Part shown: positions 1-9,718 of the stretch, one piece after another | Layout of the letters: every line of letters begins with the position of its first letter | Numbering within the stretch: position 1 is the first letter of the stretch | Assembly (NCBI GenBank): GCA_003020985.1 | Contig: PXRM01000028.1 | Location: forward strand, 1-64,000 | Reading direction: 5' to 3' | DNA length: 64,000 bases | Source of the DNA: Halobacteriales archaeon QS_4_70_19 | GTDB taxonomy: Archaea; Halobacteriota; Halobacteria; Halobacteriales; Haloarculaceae | Notes under the pieces: generated by a model | What the model was told of the DNA's origin: nothing | Databases searched by the model: none | What the model saw: the letters and a program-made list of their open reading frames with translations, nothing else | Translations under genes and position numbers: made by a program

Positions 1-656
1 GAGCCGGCCATCTTGATGAAGGTGGCGTCGGTCTGGTTGGCGACGGCCTTCGCGAGCATCGTCTTGCCCGTCCCCGGCGGCCCGTGGAGCAGGACGCCGG
101 TCGGTGGCTCGATACCGACCGTCTCGAAGACCCCCGGGTTCGTCAGGGGGTCCTCGACGGCCTCCCGGACCTCGGTGACCTGCGACTCGAGCCCGCCGAT
201 ATCGGCGTAGGTGACGGAGGGGGAGGCGTCGACCTGCATCGCCTGCGCGCGAGCGTCCTTCTCCGTGTCGAGCACGGTCTGGATGGCGAACGAGTCGTTG
301 ATGGCGACGCGGTCGCCGGCCTCCAGCTTGTCCGCCAGGCGGGGAGAGACGTCCGTGAGCACCTCCTGGTTGTTGCCGTGCTGTTTGAGGACGACCTCGT
401 CGTCGGCGATCTCTTCGACGGTAGCGAGGTAGAGCGAGGAGGTCTTGAGCGCCTCGTTCTCGCGCTGGAGCTTGTCGACCTCTTCTCGGAGTTCGGACTG
501 GCGGTCCTGGGCGGCGTCGAGCTGGCTCGCCAGCTCCTCGTGGACGCGCGTGACCTCGGCGAAGTGGTCCTCGAGCGCGGCCAGCCGCTCGTCGGGCCCC
601 ATCTCCGGGTCCAGGTCGAGCGTCGGTTGGTCTGGTAGTGACGGACTACGCGACAT
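1..656 (-). CDS. pan: Proteasome-activating nucleotidase (PAN), N-terminal part, cut by window edge
   Basis: Reading the minus strand from ATG at 656 gives about 218 residues. An N-terminal region rich in Glu, Leu and Gln (about residues 20-70) fits the PAN coiled coil. An OB-like region follows, then the start of the AAA+ domain, with Walker A HGPPGTGKTMLAKAVANQT and, at the edge, ATFIKMAGS. PAN is the archaeal homologue of the 19S regulatory ATPases; its hexamer unfolds substrates and feeds them to the 20S proteasome. The C-terminal part (Walker B, second region of homology, HbYX tail) lies outside the window. Family assignment is firm; which PAN paralogue it is cannot be decided here. Confidence 0.93.
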   Translation of the reverse strand, partial: MSRSPSLPDQPTLDLDPEMGPDERLAALEDHFAEVTRVHEELASQLDAAQDRQSELREEVDKLQRENEALKTSSLYLATVEEIADDEVVLKQHGNNQEVLTDVSPRLADKLEAGDRVAINDSFAIQTVLDTEKDARAQAMQVDASPSVTYADIGGLESQVTEVREAVEDPLTNPGVFETVGIEPPTGVLLHGPPGTGKTMLAKAVANQTDATFIKMAG

Positions 657-834
657 CAGGTGGCGGAAAGTTGGGTGTCCTCGTTAGAAGTGTCTTTGGG
701 TTGCTACAGGTACCCATACCGAGGGCGGGGAGCGGAATCCACCGGCGAACGGCCGCCAGCGGGCCGTCAGTCGACGAACCGTCGACCACCCGTCCGCAGG
801 TGCTCCACCGACGGTGCCGGACACACCCGGGTTC

Positions 835-2676
835 TCAGGTCAGTGACTCGAACTCCGCCACCAGGTCGTCGTAGGTGTCGATGGCCTGCTCGACCGGGTC
901 GGGGGCGGCCATGTCCACGCCCGCCCCGCGCAGCAGTTCGAGGGGGTACTCACGGGACCCCTTCGAGAGGAACTCGCGGTAGTCCGCGGCCGCCGGCTTA
1001 CCCTCCTCCAGGATGCGGTCGACCAGCGCGTTCGCCGCCGAGATGCCCGTCGCGTACTGGTAGACGTAGAACGAGTAGTAGAAGTGCGGGATGCGCATCC
1101 ACTCGCGCCGGATGCCGTCGTCCATCGCCATCGGTTCGTAGTAGGTCGACTTCAGGTCGCCGTAGATGTCATCGCAGACGTCCGGCGTGATGGCCTCGCC
1201 CTCCTCGGCGAGCTGGTGGGTCCGGTGCTCGAAGTCCGCGAACATCGTCTGCCGGAACAGCGTCGACCGGAACCGCTCCAGGTACTCGTCGAGGACGTGC
1301 CGGCGGAACCGTTCGTCGTCGACGGTCTCCAGCAGGTGTTCGGTCAGGAGCGCCTCGTTGACCGTGGAGGCGACCTCGGCGACGAAGATCTCGTAGCCGG
1401 AGTAGACGTGCGGCTGGGTCTCGCTCGTGAGTTCGGAGTGCAGCGAGTGACCCAGCTCGTGGGCCAGCGTGTACATCGACGTGATGTCGTCCTGGTAGTT
1501 CATCAGGACGTACGGCTGGCTGTCGTACGTCCCCCCGGAGTAGGCCCCGGAGCGCTTGTTCGCGGTTTCGTAGACGTCGACCCAGCGGGAGTCGAGCCCC
1601 TCGGCCACCCGGGACTGGTAGTCCCCGCCCAGCGGGGCGACCGCCTCGACGACGTGCTCGCGGGCCTCCTCGTACGGGAGGTCCACCTCGCCCTCAGCGA
1701 GCGGCGTGTAGAGGTCCCAGCTCCGCAGCTCGTCGACACCGAGTACGTCGCGCTTGAGGTCGGCGTGTCGGTGGAGGACATCGATGTTGTCCTCGACGGT
1801 CTCGACGAGGTTGTCGTACACGGAGACGGGGATGTTGGCGTCGTCGAGGCTGGCCTCGCGGGCGGTCTCGTAGTTCCGGACCCGGGCCAGCTTGATGTCG
1901 GCCTTGACGCTGTTCTTGTACGCCGTGCCGACGGCGTTGCGGAGGCCGGCCCACTCCTCGTAGAAGGTCTCGTGGACCCGCCGGCGGAAGTCGCGGTCGC
2001 GGCGCTTCAGGAGCGTCGTGAAGTTCGACAGCGTCGGGCGTACCTCCCCACCGTCGGACGAGTCCGTCGAGGGTCGGCTCGCGTCGCTCGCCTCCCCGCC
2101 GTCGGGCTCCTCGACCGGCGGGAACTCCATGTCCGCGTTCGTCAGCATGTTGTACACCTCGCCGCCGGCACCCGTCACCTCCGAGAGGTCCGCCAGCAGC
2201 TCCTCGACCTCGGCCGAGCGGGTGTGGGGCTTCATTCGGAGGACGTCGTCGAAGTAGTGCTCGTAGCGTTCGAGGTCCGGGTTCTCCGCGACGAGCGCCT
2301 GCAGTTCCTCGCGGGTGGACTGCTGGAGTTCCGGCTCGATGAACGAGGCAGCCGAGGAGGCGTCGGCCGACAGCGACTGCGCCCGTGCGGAGAGCGCCTG
2401 GTAGTGCTGGTCGGCGGTGTCCTCGTCGCTGCGCATGCGCGCGTACGCGGAAACGTCCGCCACCTGTCGCATGATCTCCTCCCGGGTCTCCAGCAGCGCC
2501 GCCAGGGTGTCGGCGTCCTCCGTGACCCGGCCCTCGTAGGTCTCGAGGTCGTCGAGCCGCTCCTCGACCGCCTCGAACGCTGCCTCCCACTCGTCGTCGC
2601 TGGCGAACAGGGAGTCGAGATCCCACTTGTACTGCTCGTCGACCTCCTCCCGTTCCGGGACGTCCGCGGTACTCAT
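835..2676 (-). CDS. pepF: Oligoendopeptidase F (M3 family zinc metallopeptidase)
   Basis: This is a 613-residue protein of the usual PepF length. The zinc site HELGH is at about residues 406-410 in the stretch TLAHELGHSLHSEL, the M3 signature. PepF enzymes are cytoplasmic and cut short peptides, so a role in finishing peptides released by the proteasome is plausible; the pan gene lies just downstream on the same strand with a gap of about 180 bp. A Gly/Ser/Asp-rich insert at about residues 190-212 interrupts the domain before the catalytic region and looks like a disordered loop. The start ATG at 2676 precedes MSTADVPEREEVDEQY; no better start is visible. Oligopeptidase F is more likely than PepB or thimet-type because of overall sequence character. 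Confidence 0.93.
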   Translation of the reverse strand: MSTADVPEREEVDEQYKWDLDSLFASDDEWEAAFEAVEERLDDLETYEGRVTEDADTLAALLETREEIMRQVADVSAYARMRSDEDTADQHYQALSARAQSLSADASSAASFIEPELQQSTREELQALVAENPDLERYEHYFDDVLRMKPHTRSAEVEELLADLSEVTGAGGEVYNMLTNADMEFPPVEEPDGGEASDASRPSTDSSDGGEVRPTLSNFTTLLKRRDRDFRRRVHETFYEEWAGLRNAVGTAYKNSVKADIKLARVRNYETAREASLDDANIPVSVYDNLVETVEDNIDVLHRHADLKRDVLGVDELRSWDLYTPLAEGEVDLPYEEAREHVVEAVAPLGGDYQSRVAEGLDSRWVDVYETANKRSGAYSGGTYDSQPYVLMNYQDDITSMYTLAHELGHSLHSELTSETQPHVYSGYEIFVAEVASTVNEALLTEHLLETVDDERFRRHVLDEYLERFRSTLFRQTMFADFEHRTHQLAEEGEAITPDVCDDIYGDLKSTYYEPMAMDDGIRREWMRIPHFYYSFYVYQYATGISAANALVDRILEEGKPAAADYREFLSKGSREYPLELLRGAGVDMAAPDPVEQAIDTYDDLVAEFESLT

Positions 2677-2765
2677 ACCACGGGATACTGGTGGGGGCGT
2701 CGTAAACGCATCGTCGTGCCGGAGTGGACGGGTCGCCCCCGGGACGGCTGGCGGCCGGGGCAGTG

Positions 2766-3761
2766 CTACGGCTTCGGGGCAGCCTTCTGGAGGGCGGTCT
2801 CCGCGATGTTGCCGCCGTAGTCGCCCGCCCGGGTCAGTGAGTCGACGACGAGCCCGAGTGACTGGGCCCGCTGGGGGTCCAGCTCCCGAATGAGCGTGTC
2901 GACCTCGCGGGCGAGCGGGTCGATCGCCTCGATCTGGTGCCGAGCGTCGTTGGCCATTCCGGTGGCCCGCTCGGAGTCGTTCTCCAGCAGCGCGTCCATC
3001 GCCGTCTCGATGACCTCCTCGGCGGCGACGTGCAGCTCCTGGAGCGCCGCCGCGGCGTCCTCCGGGACCTCGTCCAGTTCCCGGGCGTGCGTGGCGATCT
3101 TCGTGGCGTGGTCCGCCACCCGCTCGAGCTGGCGGGCCGAGGAGTGGTAGTCGAAGCAGGTCTCGCGGTCGAGCCCGACGTCGGCCGCCGCACGCGGGTC
3201 CCGCAGGACCGACCGGAACACCCGTGACACCATCGACCAGAGGCGGTCGACGTCGTCGTCGCGCTGGACCACGTCGGCCGCCAGGTCGTCGTCGTTCTCG
3301 ACCAGCGCGGTCACGCTGTCGGCCAGCATCGTGGTGGCGACCAGCCGCATCCGGGTGATCGCGTTGTGCAGCGACAGCTCCGAGGAGTCAAGCAGGTCCT
3401 GCAGGCGCACGCGCTCGGACGTCTCGCCGATGACCTCCAGCCCGACCAGCGACTGGACGGCGTCGCGGATAGTCCGGCGCTGGGCCGCGGTCACGCGTGA
3501 GGACTTCAGCGTGATGATATCGAAGCCGCTTACGTACATCGTCACGACCGCGCGAATCAGGTCGTGCCCCTCGAGCCCACTGATGTCCAGCGTTCCCTCC
3601 ACCTTCTCCTCCTCGCGCCGGGGGGTCAGGAGGAGCGCGTCGTCCTCCGGGTGGAACTCCACGATGCTCCCGCCGCTGACTCCGTTCTCGGTCGCCCAGT
3701 CCTTCGGCAGGGAGACGGTGAACGTCGACCCGCCCGTCACCTGCACCTTGCGCGTCTCCAT
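2766..3761 (-). CDS. Phosphate-uptake regulator: SpoVT/AbrB DNA-binding domain fused to PhoU domains
   Basis: The 331-residue protein begins METRKVQVTGGSTFTVSLPK, a swapped-hairpin SpoVT/AbrB domain (about residues 1-50). Two PhoU-like three-helix bundles follow, with the characteristic D-x-x-E/D metal-site helices such as ARQLERVADHATKIA and TRAGDYGGNIAE. Such fusions are the haloarchaeal PhoU-type regulators of phosphate genes. It is transcribed away from the pst operon and shares its upstream region, which points to control of pst and probably of itself. An upstream in-frame ATG exists at 3770, but the start at 3761 sits about 25 nt after a TATA-like box and begins the conserved sequence. 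DNA binding and phosphate response are inferred from family and position. Confidence 0.88.
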   Translation of the reverse strand: METRKVQVTGGSTFTVSLPKDWATENGVSGGSIVEFHPEDDALLLTPRREEEKVEGTLDISGLEGHDLIRAVVTMYVSGFDIITLKSSRVTAAQRRTIRDAVQSLVGLEVIGETSERVRLQDLLDSSELSLHNAITRMRLVATTMLADSVTALVENDDDLAADVVQRDDDVDRLWSMVSRVFRSVLRDPRAAADVGLDRETCFDYHSSARQLERVADHATKIATHARELDEVPEDAAAALQELHVAAEEVIETAMDALLENDSERATGMANDARHQIEAIDPLAREVDTLIRELDPQRAQSLGLVVDSLTRAGDYGGNIAETALQKAAPKP

Positions 3762-4080
3762 GGGGGGCATCGGACGGGCCCCATCATAAATCAATCCATA
3801 TCTATATACAGGATGTCAGCTTCACGTAGTTCTCGACTACGTCCCGTGTATTGCCGGCTACAGTCCAGTATATCGACCGTCGATGAAGGAGTATTGTCCC
3901 GAACCCGGGACTGGGGTCAGAGACCTTCACCCGCTCTAAGAGCCGTTTCAAACCTTCTCCGGGAAGCACTACGGGCCGAAAACGAACCGGGGCACATACC
4001 GATACTGTCCGATATATAGTGATCTGTTCAGAACATAGTTATCATAGTAGGCTACTTATCCGTTCCATGTCCCCACCCGG
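3762..4080. promoter_or_regulatory. Shared divergent promoter region of the PhoU-type regulator and the pst operon
   Basis: This 319 bp intergenic region is markedly more A/T-rich than the rest. For the minus-strand regulator a box A-like TTTATGAT lies at 3783-3790, centred about 25 nt before the ATG at 3761. For pstS a box TACTTATC lies at 4053-4060, centred 25-28 nt before the ATGs at 4081 and 4084, and a second TATA-like GATATATAGT lies at 4011-4020. These spacings fit leaderless haloarchaeal transcripts. Operators for phosphate control would be expected here, but I cannot identify one by eye. Confidence 0.6.
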
Positions 4081-5127
4081 ATGATGCCCGAAAACGGCCG
4101 ATTCGAGACCACGTCGCGTCGTAAGTTCATCGCCGGGGCCGGGGCCGCCGGCCTCGCGCTCGCCGCCGGTTGCACGGAGGACGGCGGCGGTGACGGCGGG
4201 GACGGCGGGGACGGCGGCGACGGTGGCGACGGTGGCGGCGGGGGGGACGGCGGGAGCACGGACCTCTCGGGGAAAATCAGTATCACCGGGAGTTCCACGG
4301 TGTTCCCGCTCGCGAACGCGGTCGTCGAGGAGTTCCAGAAGATGCACTCCGATGTCGATATCAGCGTCCAGTCGACCGGCTCCGGTGGCGGGTTCGAGAA
4401 CTTCTTCTGTCCCGGCGAGTCCGACATCAACAACGCCTCGCGCCCGATCAAGGACAGCGAGATGGAGAACTGCACCAGCAGCGGCGTCCAGCCCCATGAG
4501 ATCAAGGTGGCGACGGACGCGCTGACCGTCATCGTCAACAACGACAACGACTGGGCGACGGAGATGACCGTCGATCAACTCAAGCAGATCTGGGGCCCCG
4601 AGGCCGGCGACAGCCAGACGTGGGCGGACATCAACTCCGACTGGCCCGACGAGAAGATCGAGCGGTTCGGGGCCGCCGAGACCTCCGGCACCTTCGACTA
4701 CTTCACGGAGGTCATCAACGGCGAGGAGGGTGCCCACACCCAGGACTACGAGGCGACCGAGCAGGACCGCACCATCGTCCAGGGTGTCCAGGGAAGCCAG
4801 TACGCCATCGGCTACCTCGGCTTCGCCTACTACTCGCAAAACACGGAGGCGGCGACCGCGGTCGCCGTCGACAACGGTGATGGGCCGGTGAAGCCGAGCC
4901 TCGAAACCGCGAAGTCCGGCGAGTACGCCCCGCTGGCTCGCCCGCTGTTCACCTATCCCAACGAGAACCGGCTGTCGGAGGATCACATCGCCGAGTTCTG
5001 CCGGTTCTTCGTCGAGCAGACGACGAACAAGAAACTGGTCGCGGACCAGGTCGGCTACGTGCCCAACAGCGAGGACGAGAAAAGCAAGGAACTCGACGAA
5101 CTCAATACGGCCATCGAGAACGCCTGA
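4081..5127 (+). CDS. pstS: Phosphate ABC transporter substrate-binding lipoprotein PstS
   Basis: This 348-residue protein carries a Tat-type lipoprotein signal: RRKF at residues 13-16, then a hydrophobic stretch, then lipobox LAAGC with Cys31. A Gly/Asp linker (about 35-60) tethers the domain outside the membrane, a common feature of haloarchaeal binding proteins. The mature part starts with ITGSSTVFPLA, the phosphate-binding loop of PstS, and later shows GTFDYF and GYLGFAYY. It binds phosphate outside the cell and hands it to PstC/PstA. It is the first gene of pstSCAB-phoU. Translation may begin at 4081 or at the second ATG (4084). Confidence 0.95.
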   Translation: MMPENGRFETTSRRKFIAGAGAAGLALAAGCTEDGGGDGGDGGDGGDGGDGGGGGDGGSTDLSGKISITGSSTVFPLANAVVEEFQKMHSDVDISVQSTGSGGGFENFFCPGESDINNASRPIKDSEMENCTSSGVQPHEIKVATDALTVIVNNDNDWATEMTVDQLKQIWGPEAGDSQTWADINSDWPDEKIERFGAAETSGTFDYFTEVINGEEGAHTQDYEATEQDRTIVQGVQGSQYAIGYLGFAYYSQNTEAATAVAVDNGDGPVKPSLETAKSGEYAPLARPLFTYPNENRLSEDHIAEFCRFFVEQTTNKKLVADQVGYVPNSEDEKSKELDELNTAIENA

Positions 5128-5190
5128 GGCGGTCAGCTCCGGCAGTCCGGCCGTTTTAATACATTCCCAACGATATCCATTCCAAAGCAG

Positions 5191-6153
5191 ATGAGCAACG
5201 AAGCAGACGAGTTCAACCTGAGCGGCGACCGGGGCTTCCTGGATTTCCGGGAGTCGATCTACCACGTCGTATTCCTCGCGTGTGCGGCGATCTCGGTACT
5301 CACGACGATCGGAATCATCCTCTCGCTGGCCGGGCCCGCCTTCGGCATCTTCCAGTCCGGGTTCTTCCAGGACGTCTCGCTCGGCGAGTTCCTGTTGACG
5401 ACCGACTTCAGCCCGAAAATCTCCCCGGTCCAGTTCGGCGTCCTGCCGCTGGTGTTCGGGACGCTGCTGGTGACCGTCGGGGCCGCCGCCATCGCGCTCC
5501 CGTTCGGTCTGTTGACCGCCATCTACCTCAGCGAGTACGCGGGCGAACGCCGCCGGGCGGTGCTCAAGCCGATGCTTGAGGTGCTCGCCGGCGTCCCGAC
5601 AGTCGTGTACGGCTACTTCGCGCTCGTCTACGTCACGCCGTTCCTCGACGCCATCCCGGGAATCGATCTGGGGACGTTCAACGCGCTGTCGGCGGCGCTG
5701 GTGATGGGTATCATGATCATCCCGATGGTCTCCTCGATCAGCGAGGACGCGATGAGTGCGGTGCCGGACTCGCTCCGGAACGCCTCCTACGGGCTCGGCT
5801 CGACGAAGTTCGACGTCTCGACCGGCGTGGTCGTCCCGGCAGCGGCGTCGGGCATCGCCTCCTCGTTCATCCTCGCCATCTCGCGGGCGGTCGGCGAGAC
5901 GATGATCGTCGTGGTGGCCGCCGGGACGACCGACCGGTTTCCGGGCGGTCCGGGTGAGGTCCTGACCGCCTTCTTCAAGTCGACGCAGACGATGACCTCG
6001 GCGATGGTACAGCTCGGGACCAGCGACCTGGCCGGTGGGACGACCGCGTACCGCGCGCTGTTCGCGATCGGGCTCGTGCTGTTCGTCCTGACGCTCGGGC
6101 TGAACCTCCTGAGCGACGTACTCGTCCGGCGATACGAGGAGGATTACGACTGA
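5191..6153 (+). CDS. pstC: Phosphate ABC transporter permease PstC
   Basis: This is a 320-residue membrane protein with about six transmembrane segments and the binding-protein-dependent permease region, including the EAA-like loop SLRNASYGLGSTKFDVSTGV. PstC pairs with PstA to form the phosphate channel. It lies 63 bp after pstS, and its TGA overlaps the pstA ATG (TGATG at 6151-6155), indicating coupled translation. Length is normal for the family. Confidence 0.93.
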   Translation: MSNEADEFNLSGDRGFLDFRESIYHVVFLACAAISVLTTIGIILSLAGPAFGIFQSGFFQDVSLGEFLLTTDFSPKISPVQFGVLPLVFGTLLVTVGAAAIALPFGLLTAIYLSEYAGERRRAVLKPMLEVLAGVPTVVYGYFALVYVTPFLDAIPGIDLGTFNALSAALVMGIMIIPMVSSISEDAMSAVPDSLRNASYGLGSTKFDVSTGVVVPAAASGIASSFILAISRAVGETMIVVVAAGTTDRFPGGPGEVLTAFFKSTQTMTSAMVQLGTSDLAGGTTAYRALFAIGLVLFVLTLGLNLLSDVLVRRYEEDYD

Positions 6154-7790
6154 TGGCAACTGAAACCGACCCCCAGACCGGACCCGGCGACGCGACGGGA
6201 GAGACCCGAACGCCGTTCGGAGAGGTCAGCAGACTCAGTGGCATCGTCTTCGAGTACCTCACGCTGGCCGCCTCGATGTTCGGCATCCTGTCGCTCGGCA
6301 TCCTGTTGAGCTACGTCTTCTGGGACGCCTTCGGGCTCGAGACGGCCGACCCCGTCTGGTACGCCGTGCTGGTCGGGACGGTGGGCCTCCCGCTGGTCGG
6401 GCAGGCGCTGTACGCCCGTCGCAACCCGGTCGCGGGCGAGGTGGCACTCGAACTCGGATCGACGCTCCTGGGGGGCGTCCTCGCGGGCTTGGCGCTCGTC
6501 GTCGTCCTCGAGGTCATCGCCGGGAGCGAGGTCTGGTTCGCCTACTTCCTCACCACGGTCCTCCCACTCGGGTCGCTCTACGTCTACGGGCAGCGGAACG
6601 AGGCCACGTGGGTCGGGCTCGCCGCGCTGGGCGTGCTGATCGTCGGCCCAGCCATCGGAACAGCGGCACTCGACCCGCTCACGACGGTGGCGGGCCTGTT
6701 CGGGGGGCCAGGAATCTACCTCCTGTCGATGGTGCTTCCGGCCGCCCTCCTGTGCCGGTACCTCGTCGGCGAGTTCCTCGAACTCGGGAACGGGGACTAC
6801 GCGGCGGGGGCCACCCTCGCCCTCGCGGTGGTCGGAATCCCCGTCGTCGACACCGTCGGTGTCGCACGGTCGGTCTGGTTGTTGTTCCTGGTAGCGCTGG
6901 TCATGCCGTTCGGCATCGTCGTGGCAAAGACCCTGGCCGTGCCGGAGCGCCGAGTCGGCTTCGTGGCCCCGGCCGTGATCATCGTCGGGATCGGCCTCCT
7001 GGCGGTGCTCCCGGAGACCGTGGGAGTCGCCGGCCCCTCCCCGTGGTTCGACTGGCAGTACGTCACCTCGAACCCGTCCCGGTTCGCTGATCAGGCGGGC
7101 CTCTACCCGGCGATCATCGGCTCGGTGTTCATGATCGTGGCCGTCGCCATTCTCACATTGATCGTCGGCGTCGGTACCGCGGTCTACTTGGAGGAGTACG
7201 CCCCTTCCAGCGGTATCGCGGCGAGCGTCGTCCGGCTCATCCGTATCAACATCTCGAACCTGGCCGGGGTCCCCTCCGTGGTGTACGGCCTGCTGGGGCT
7301 CGCGGTGTTCGCCAACACGCTCCGGCTCGGATTCGGGACGGTCGTCACGGCGGCGTTCACGCTGTCCCTGCTCATCCTGCCGATCGTGATCATCTCCTCG
7401 CGAGAGGCGATTCGCTCGGTACCGGACTCGCTCCGGGATGCCTCCTACGGGATGGGCGCGACCCGCTGGCAGACCGTCCGGAACGTGGTCATGCCGCGCG
7501 CCATCCCCGGCATCCTGACCGGCACGATCCTGGCGCTGGGACGGGCGATCGGGGAGACCGCACCGTTGATCATGATCGGGGTCGCTACCTCCATCTACAG
7601 CACCCCGAGCGGGTTGTTCGACAAGATCTCCGCGATGCCGATGCAGATCTTCGTCTGGGCCAGCTTCCCGGGTGAGGAGTTCCAGTACGGTGTCCTCGCC
7701 GCCGGCGTGGTGACGCTACTGGTCGTCCTGCTGACGATGAACTCCATCGCCATCCTCCTGCGGAACAAGTTCGAACGGAGTGAGATCTGA
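6153..7790 (+). CDS. pstA: Phosphate ABC transporter permease PstA with extended N-terminal membrane region
   Basis: The protein has 545 residues, much longer than the roughly 280-300 residues of typical PstA. The C-terminal half (from about residue 320) is the PstA permease domain, with the EAA-like loop [20 protein letters not shown] and the stretch [13 protein letters not shown]. The N-terminal half adds some seven hydrophobic segments of a kind found in haloarchaeal PstA proteins. The role is membrane translocation of phosphate with PstC and PstB. It overlaps pstC and pstB by one base each (TGATG). The function of the extra N-terminal segments is unknown. Confidence 0.9.
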   Translation: MATETDPQTGPGDATGETRTPFGEVSRLSGIVFEYLTLAASMFGILSLGILLSYVFWDAFGLETADPVWYAVLVGTVGLPLVGQALYARRNPVAGEVALELGSTLLGGVLAGLALVVVLEVIAGSEVWFAYFLTTVLPLGSLYVYGQRNEATWVGLAALGVLIVGPAIGTAALDPLTTVAGLFGGPGIYLLSMVLPAALLCRYLVGEFLELGNGDYAAGATLALAVVGIPVVDTVGVARSVWLLFLVALVMPFGIVVAKTLAVPERRVGFVAPAVIIVGIGLLAVLPETVGVAGPSPWFDWQYVTSNPSRFADQAGLYPAIIGSVFMIVAVAILTLIVGVGTAVYLEEYAPSSGIAASVVRLIRINISNLAGVPSVVYGLLGLAVFANTLRLGFGTVVTAAFTLSLLILPIVIISSREAIRSVPDSLRDASYGMGATRWQTVRNVVMPRAIPGILTGTILALGRAIGETAPLIMIGVATSIYSTPSGLFDKISAMPMQIFVWASFPGEEFQYGVLAAGVVTLLVVLLTMNSIAILLRNKFERSEI

Positions 7791-8668
7791 TGTCCAAAAA
7801 CGAGAACACGATCACGACCGAGGAGAGCACAGACGCGGACCCGAAGACGACGGACGAGAAGCTCATCTCCACCGAGGTGACGACCGGGACAGAGACCGGC
7901 CGGACGGCGGCCGGGGGCCGGACGATAATCGAGGCCCGCAACGTCGACGTCTACTACGACGACCTCCGAGCGCTCGACGACGTCTCGCTCCAGATTCCGG
8001 AGGGACAGGTCACCGCGATGATCGGTCCGTCCGGCTGTGGGAAGTCGACGTTCCTCCGGTGTATCAACCGGATGAACGACCTGGTCGACGCCGCTCGGGT
8101 CGAGGGGGACCTCCTGCTGAAGAACAAGAACGTCTACGACGACGACGTCGACCCCGTGGCGCTCCGGCGGCGCGTCGGGATGGTGTTCCAGGAGCCGAAC
8201 CCGTTCCCAAAGAGCATCTACGACAACGTCGCCTACGGGCGCCGTATCCAGGGCCTCGACGGCGATATGGACGAGGCGGTCGAACAGGCGCTGCGCCGGG
8301 CGGCGCTCTGGGACGAGGTGAAAGACCAGCTGGACAAGTCCGGACTGGACCTCTCGGGCGGCCAGCAGCAGCGCCTCTGCATCGCCCGGGCCATCGCGGT
8401 CGACCCGGAGGTCGTCCTGATGGACGAGCCCGCCTCCGCGCTCGACCCCATCGCCACCTCGAAGATCGAGGACCTCATCGACGAGCTCGCCGAGGAGTAC
8501 ACGGTCGTCATCGTCACGCACAACATGCAGCAGGCCGCGCGCATCTCCGATAAGACGGCCGTCTTCCTCACCGGCGGGGAGCTGATCGAGTTCGGCGACA
8601 CGGAGAAGATCTTCGAGAACCCGGAGCACCAGCGCGTCGAGGACTACATCACCGGCAAGTTCGGATAG
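7790..8668 (+). CDS. pstB: Phosphate ABC transporter ATP-binding protein PstB
   Basis: This 292-residue cytoplasmic ATPase has Walker [10 protein letters not shown] (about residues 79-87), Q-loop region [12 protein letters not shown] signature LSGGQQQR (188-195), Walker B VVLMDEP (about 208-214) and switch His in IVTHNMQQA. These are diagnostic of PstB, which energises phosphate uptake. A hydrophilic N-terminal tail of about 45 residues precedes the ABC domain. Its start overlaps the pstA stop; one base separates its stop from phoU. Confidence 0.95.
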   Translation: MSKNENTITTEESTDADPKTTDEKLISTEVTTGTETGRTAAGGRTIIEARNVDVYYDDLRALDDVSLQIPEGQVTAMIGPSGCGKSTFLRCINRMNDLVDAARVEGDLLLKNKNVYDDDVDPVALRRRVGMVFQEPNPFPKSIYDNVAYGRRIQGLDGDMDEAVEQALRRAALWDEVKDQLDKSGLDLSGGQQQRLCIARAIAVDPEVVLMDEPASALDPIATSKIEDLIDELAEEYTVVIVTHNMQQAARISDKTAVFLTGGELIEFGDTEKIFENPEHQRVEDYITGKFG

Positions 8669-8669
8669 C

Positions 8670-9338
8670 GTGGCTCGCGAAGAGTTCCAGGCCGAACTCG
8701 GCGACCTCCGCGACGCGGTCGTCGACCTCGGCCGGACGGTGCTGGACCAGTTCCGGCGGGCGGCCAGGGCACTCGTCGAGGGTGACGACGAGACCGCCAC
8801 CGACGTCGTCGACGGCGACGGGACGGTCAACCGGCGCTATCTCGACCTCGAGTCCCGGTGTATCGACCTGTTCGCGCTCCAGCAGCCCGTCGCCGGCGAC
8901 CTCCGGTTCGTCGCCGCCTCGTTCAAGATCCTCACCGACATCGAGCGCATCGGCGATCTCGCGGTCAACCTCGCCGAGCACGCCCTGGAGAAGCGCCGGA
9001 ACTACCTCCCCGAGGTGAGCGTCGACGACCTGACCGGCATCGCCGCGGAGATGGTCGGGCGTGCGCTCGACGCGTACGAGCGCGGTGATGCCGCGGCCTG
9101 CCACGCGGTCGCCGATCAGGACGACGAACTCGACGGGCTCTGCCAGCGGGTCGCCCAGCTCGTCGTCGAGGACCTCGTCGGCCGGGAGGCAGACCACACG
9201 GTCGACGACGACCTGCTGGCCGGGGTCCGCCGGCTGCTCGTGACGATCCGGGACGTCGAGCGGGTCGGCGACCACGCGGAGAACATCGCGGCCCGCACGC
9301 TGTACATGGTCGAGGCGGACGAGACGCTCCTCTACTGA
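8670..9338 (+). CDS. phoU: Phosphate signalling protein PhoU
   Basis: This 222-residue all-helical protein has two PhoU repeats, each with a metal-site helix (DIERIGDLAVNLAEH and DVERVGDHAENIAAR), and no DNA-binding domain. It starts with GTG one base after pstB, so it is the last gene of the pst operon. PhoU proteins restrain Pst uptake and phosphate signalling when phosphate is ample. It is distinct from the divergent PhoU at 2766-3761, which carries an AbrB domain. Confidence 0.93.
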   Translation: MAREEFQAELGDLRDAVVDLGRTVLDQFRRAARALVEGDDETATDVVDGDGTVNRRYLDLESRCIDLFALQQPVAGDLRFVAASFKILTDIERIGDLAVNLAEHALEKRRNYLPEVSVDDLTGIAAEMVGRALDAYERGDAAACHAVADQDDELDGLCQRVAQLVVEDLVGREADHTVDDDLLAGVRRLLVTIRDVERVGDHAENIAARTLYMVEADETLLY

Positions 9339-9586
9339 TATCACACATATACGATATACATCCCCATAGAAAGACCAATAGGTGAAATATACCGATACTA
9401 TTCCAGTACTGAGAGATATACGCGCAGTGTCAGGGAGCAACGGTGATCGGCTGGACTCCCGCGAGCGGAACGAGCGGGAGATCGGCGAGGGAATGAGGCA
9501 GGTGGAACGGACTTGCCGGGGCTACGTCAATACGGGTGCCTGCCGAGGCTAGGGTAGAAGGCGTACCGTATCTGCGTGGAGTGGAC
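9339..9586. other. Intergenic A/T-rich then G/C-rich spacer after phoU
   Basis: The first 80 bp are A/T-rich with several TATA-like words and probably hold the end of the pst transcript. The rest contains the short inverted repeat CTCCCGCGAGCGGAACGAGCGGGAG near 9458-9482. No coding region is convincing. Confidence 0.45.
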
Positions 9587-9700
9587 TGACATCCTCCCAC
9601 GGCTTTAGCCGTGGGGTTTCCGGTCACAGACCGGACATCCCACGACTGGAGGTTCCCCACTCGTACGCGGTGGGGTTGTGGGCCGTGCCAGTACGGCCCC
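9587..9700 (-). ncRNA. Omega-RNA-like (sotRNA-like) hairpin series at the IS right end
   Basis: Four stem-loops stand in a row: 9596-9615 (CCCACGGCT/AGCCGTGGG), 9620-9634 (CCGGT/ACCGG, loop CACAG), 9655-9675 (CCCCAC/GTGGGG) and 9680-9699 (GGGCCGT with ACGGCCC). In haloarchaea the right end of tnpB elements is transcribed as a sense-overlapping RNA, the TnpB guide scaffold. The guide would read from about 9586 downward, beginning GTCCACTCCACGCAG. Whether this relic is transcribed is unknown. Confidence 0.45.
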
Positions 9701-9718
9701 CGACCGAGATAGCGGGCT

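Noticed and set aside
4170..4260. GGCGACGGC microsatellite-like run
   Set aside because: It encodes the Gly/Asp linker after the PstS lipobox, normal for haloarchaeal lipoproteins.
4042..6159. 705-residue minus-strand ORF
   Set aside because: Antisense to pstS and pstC; full of Arg/Asp/His repeats typical of the reverse frame of G/C-rich genes.
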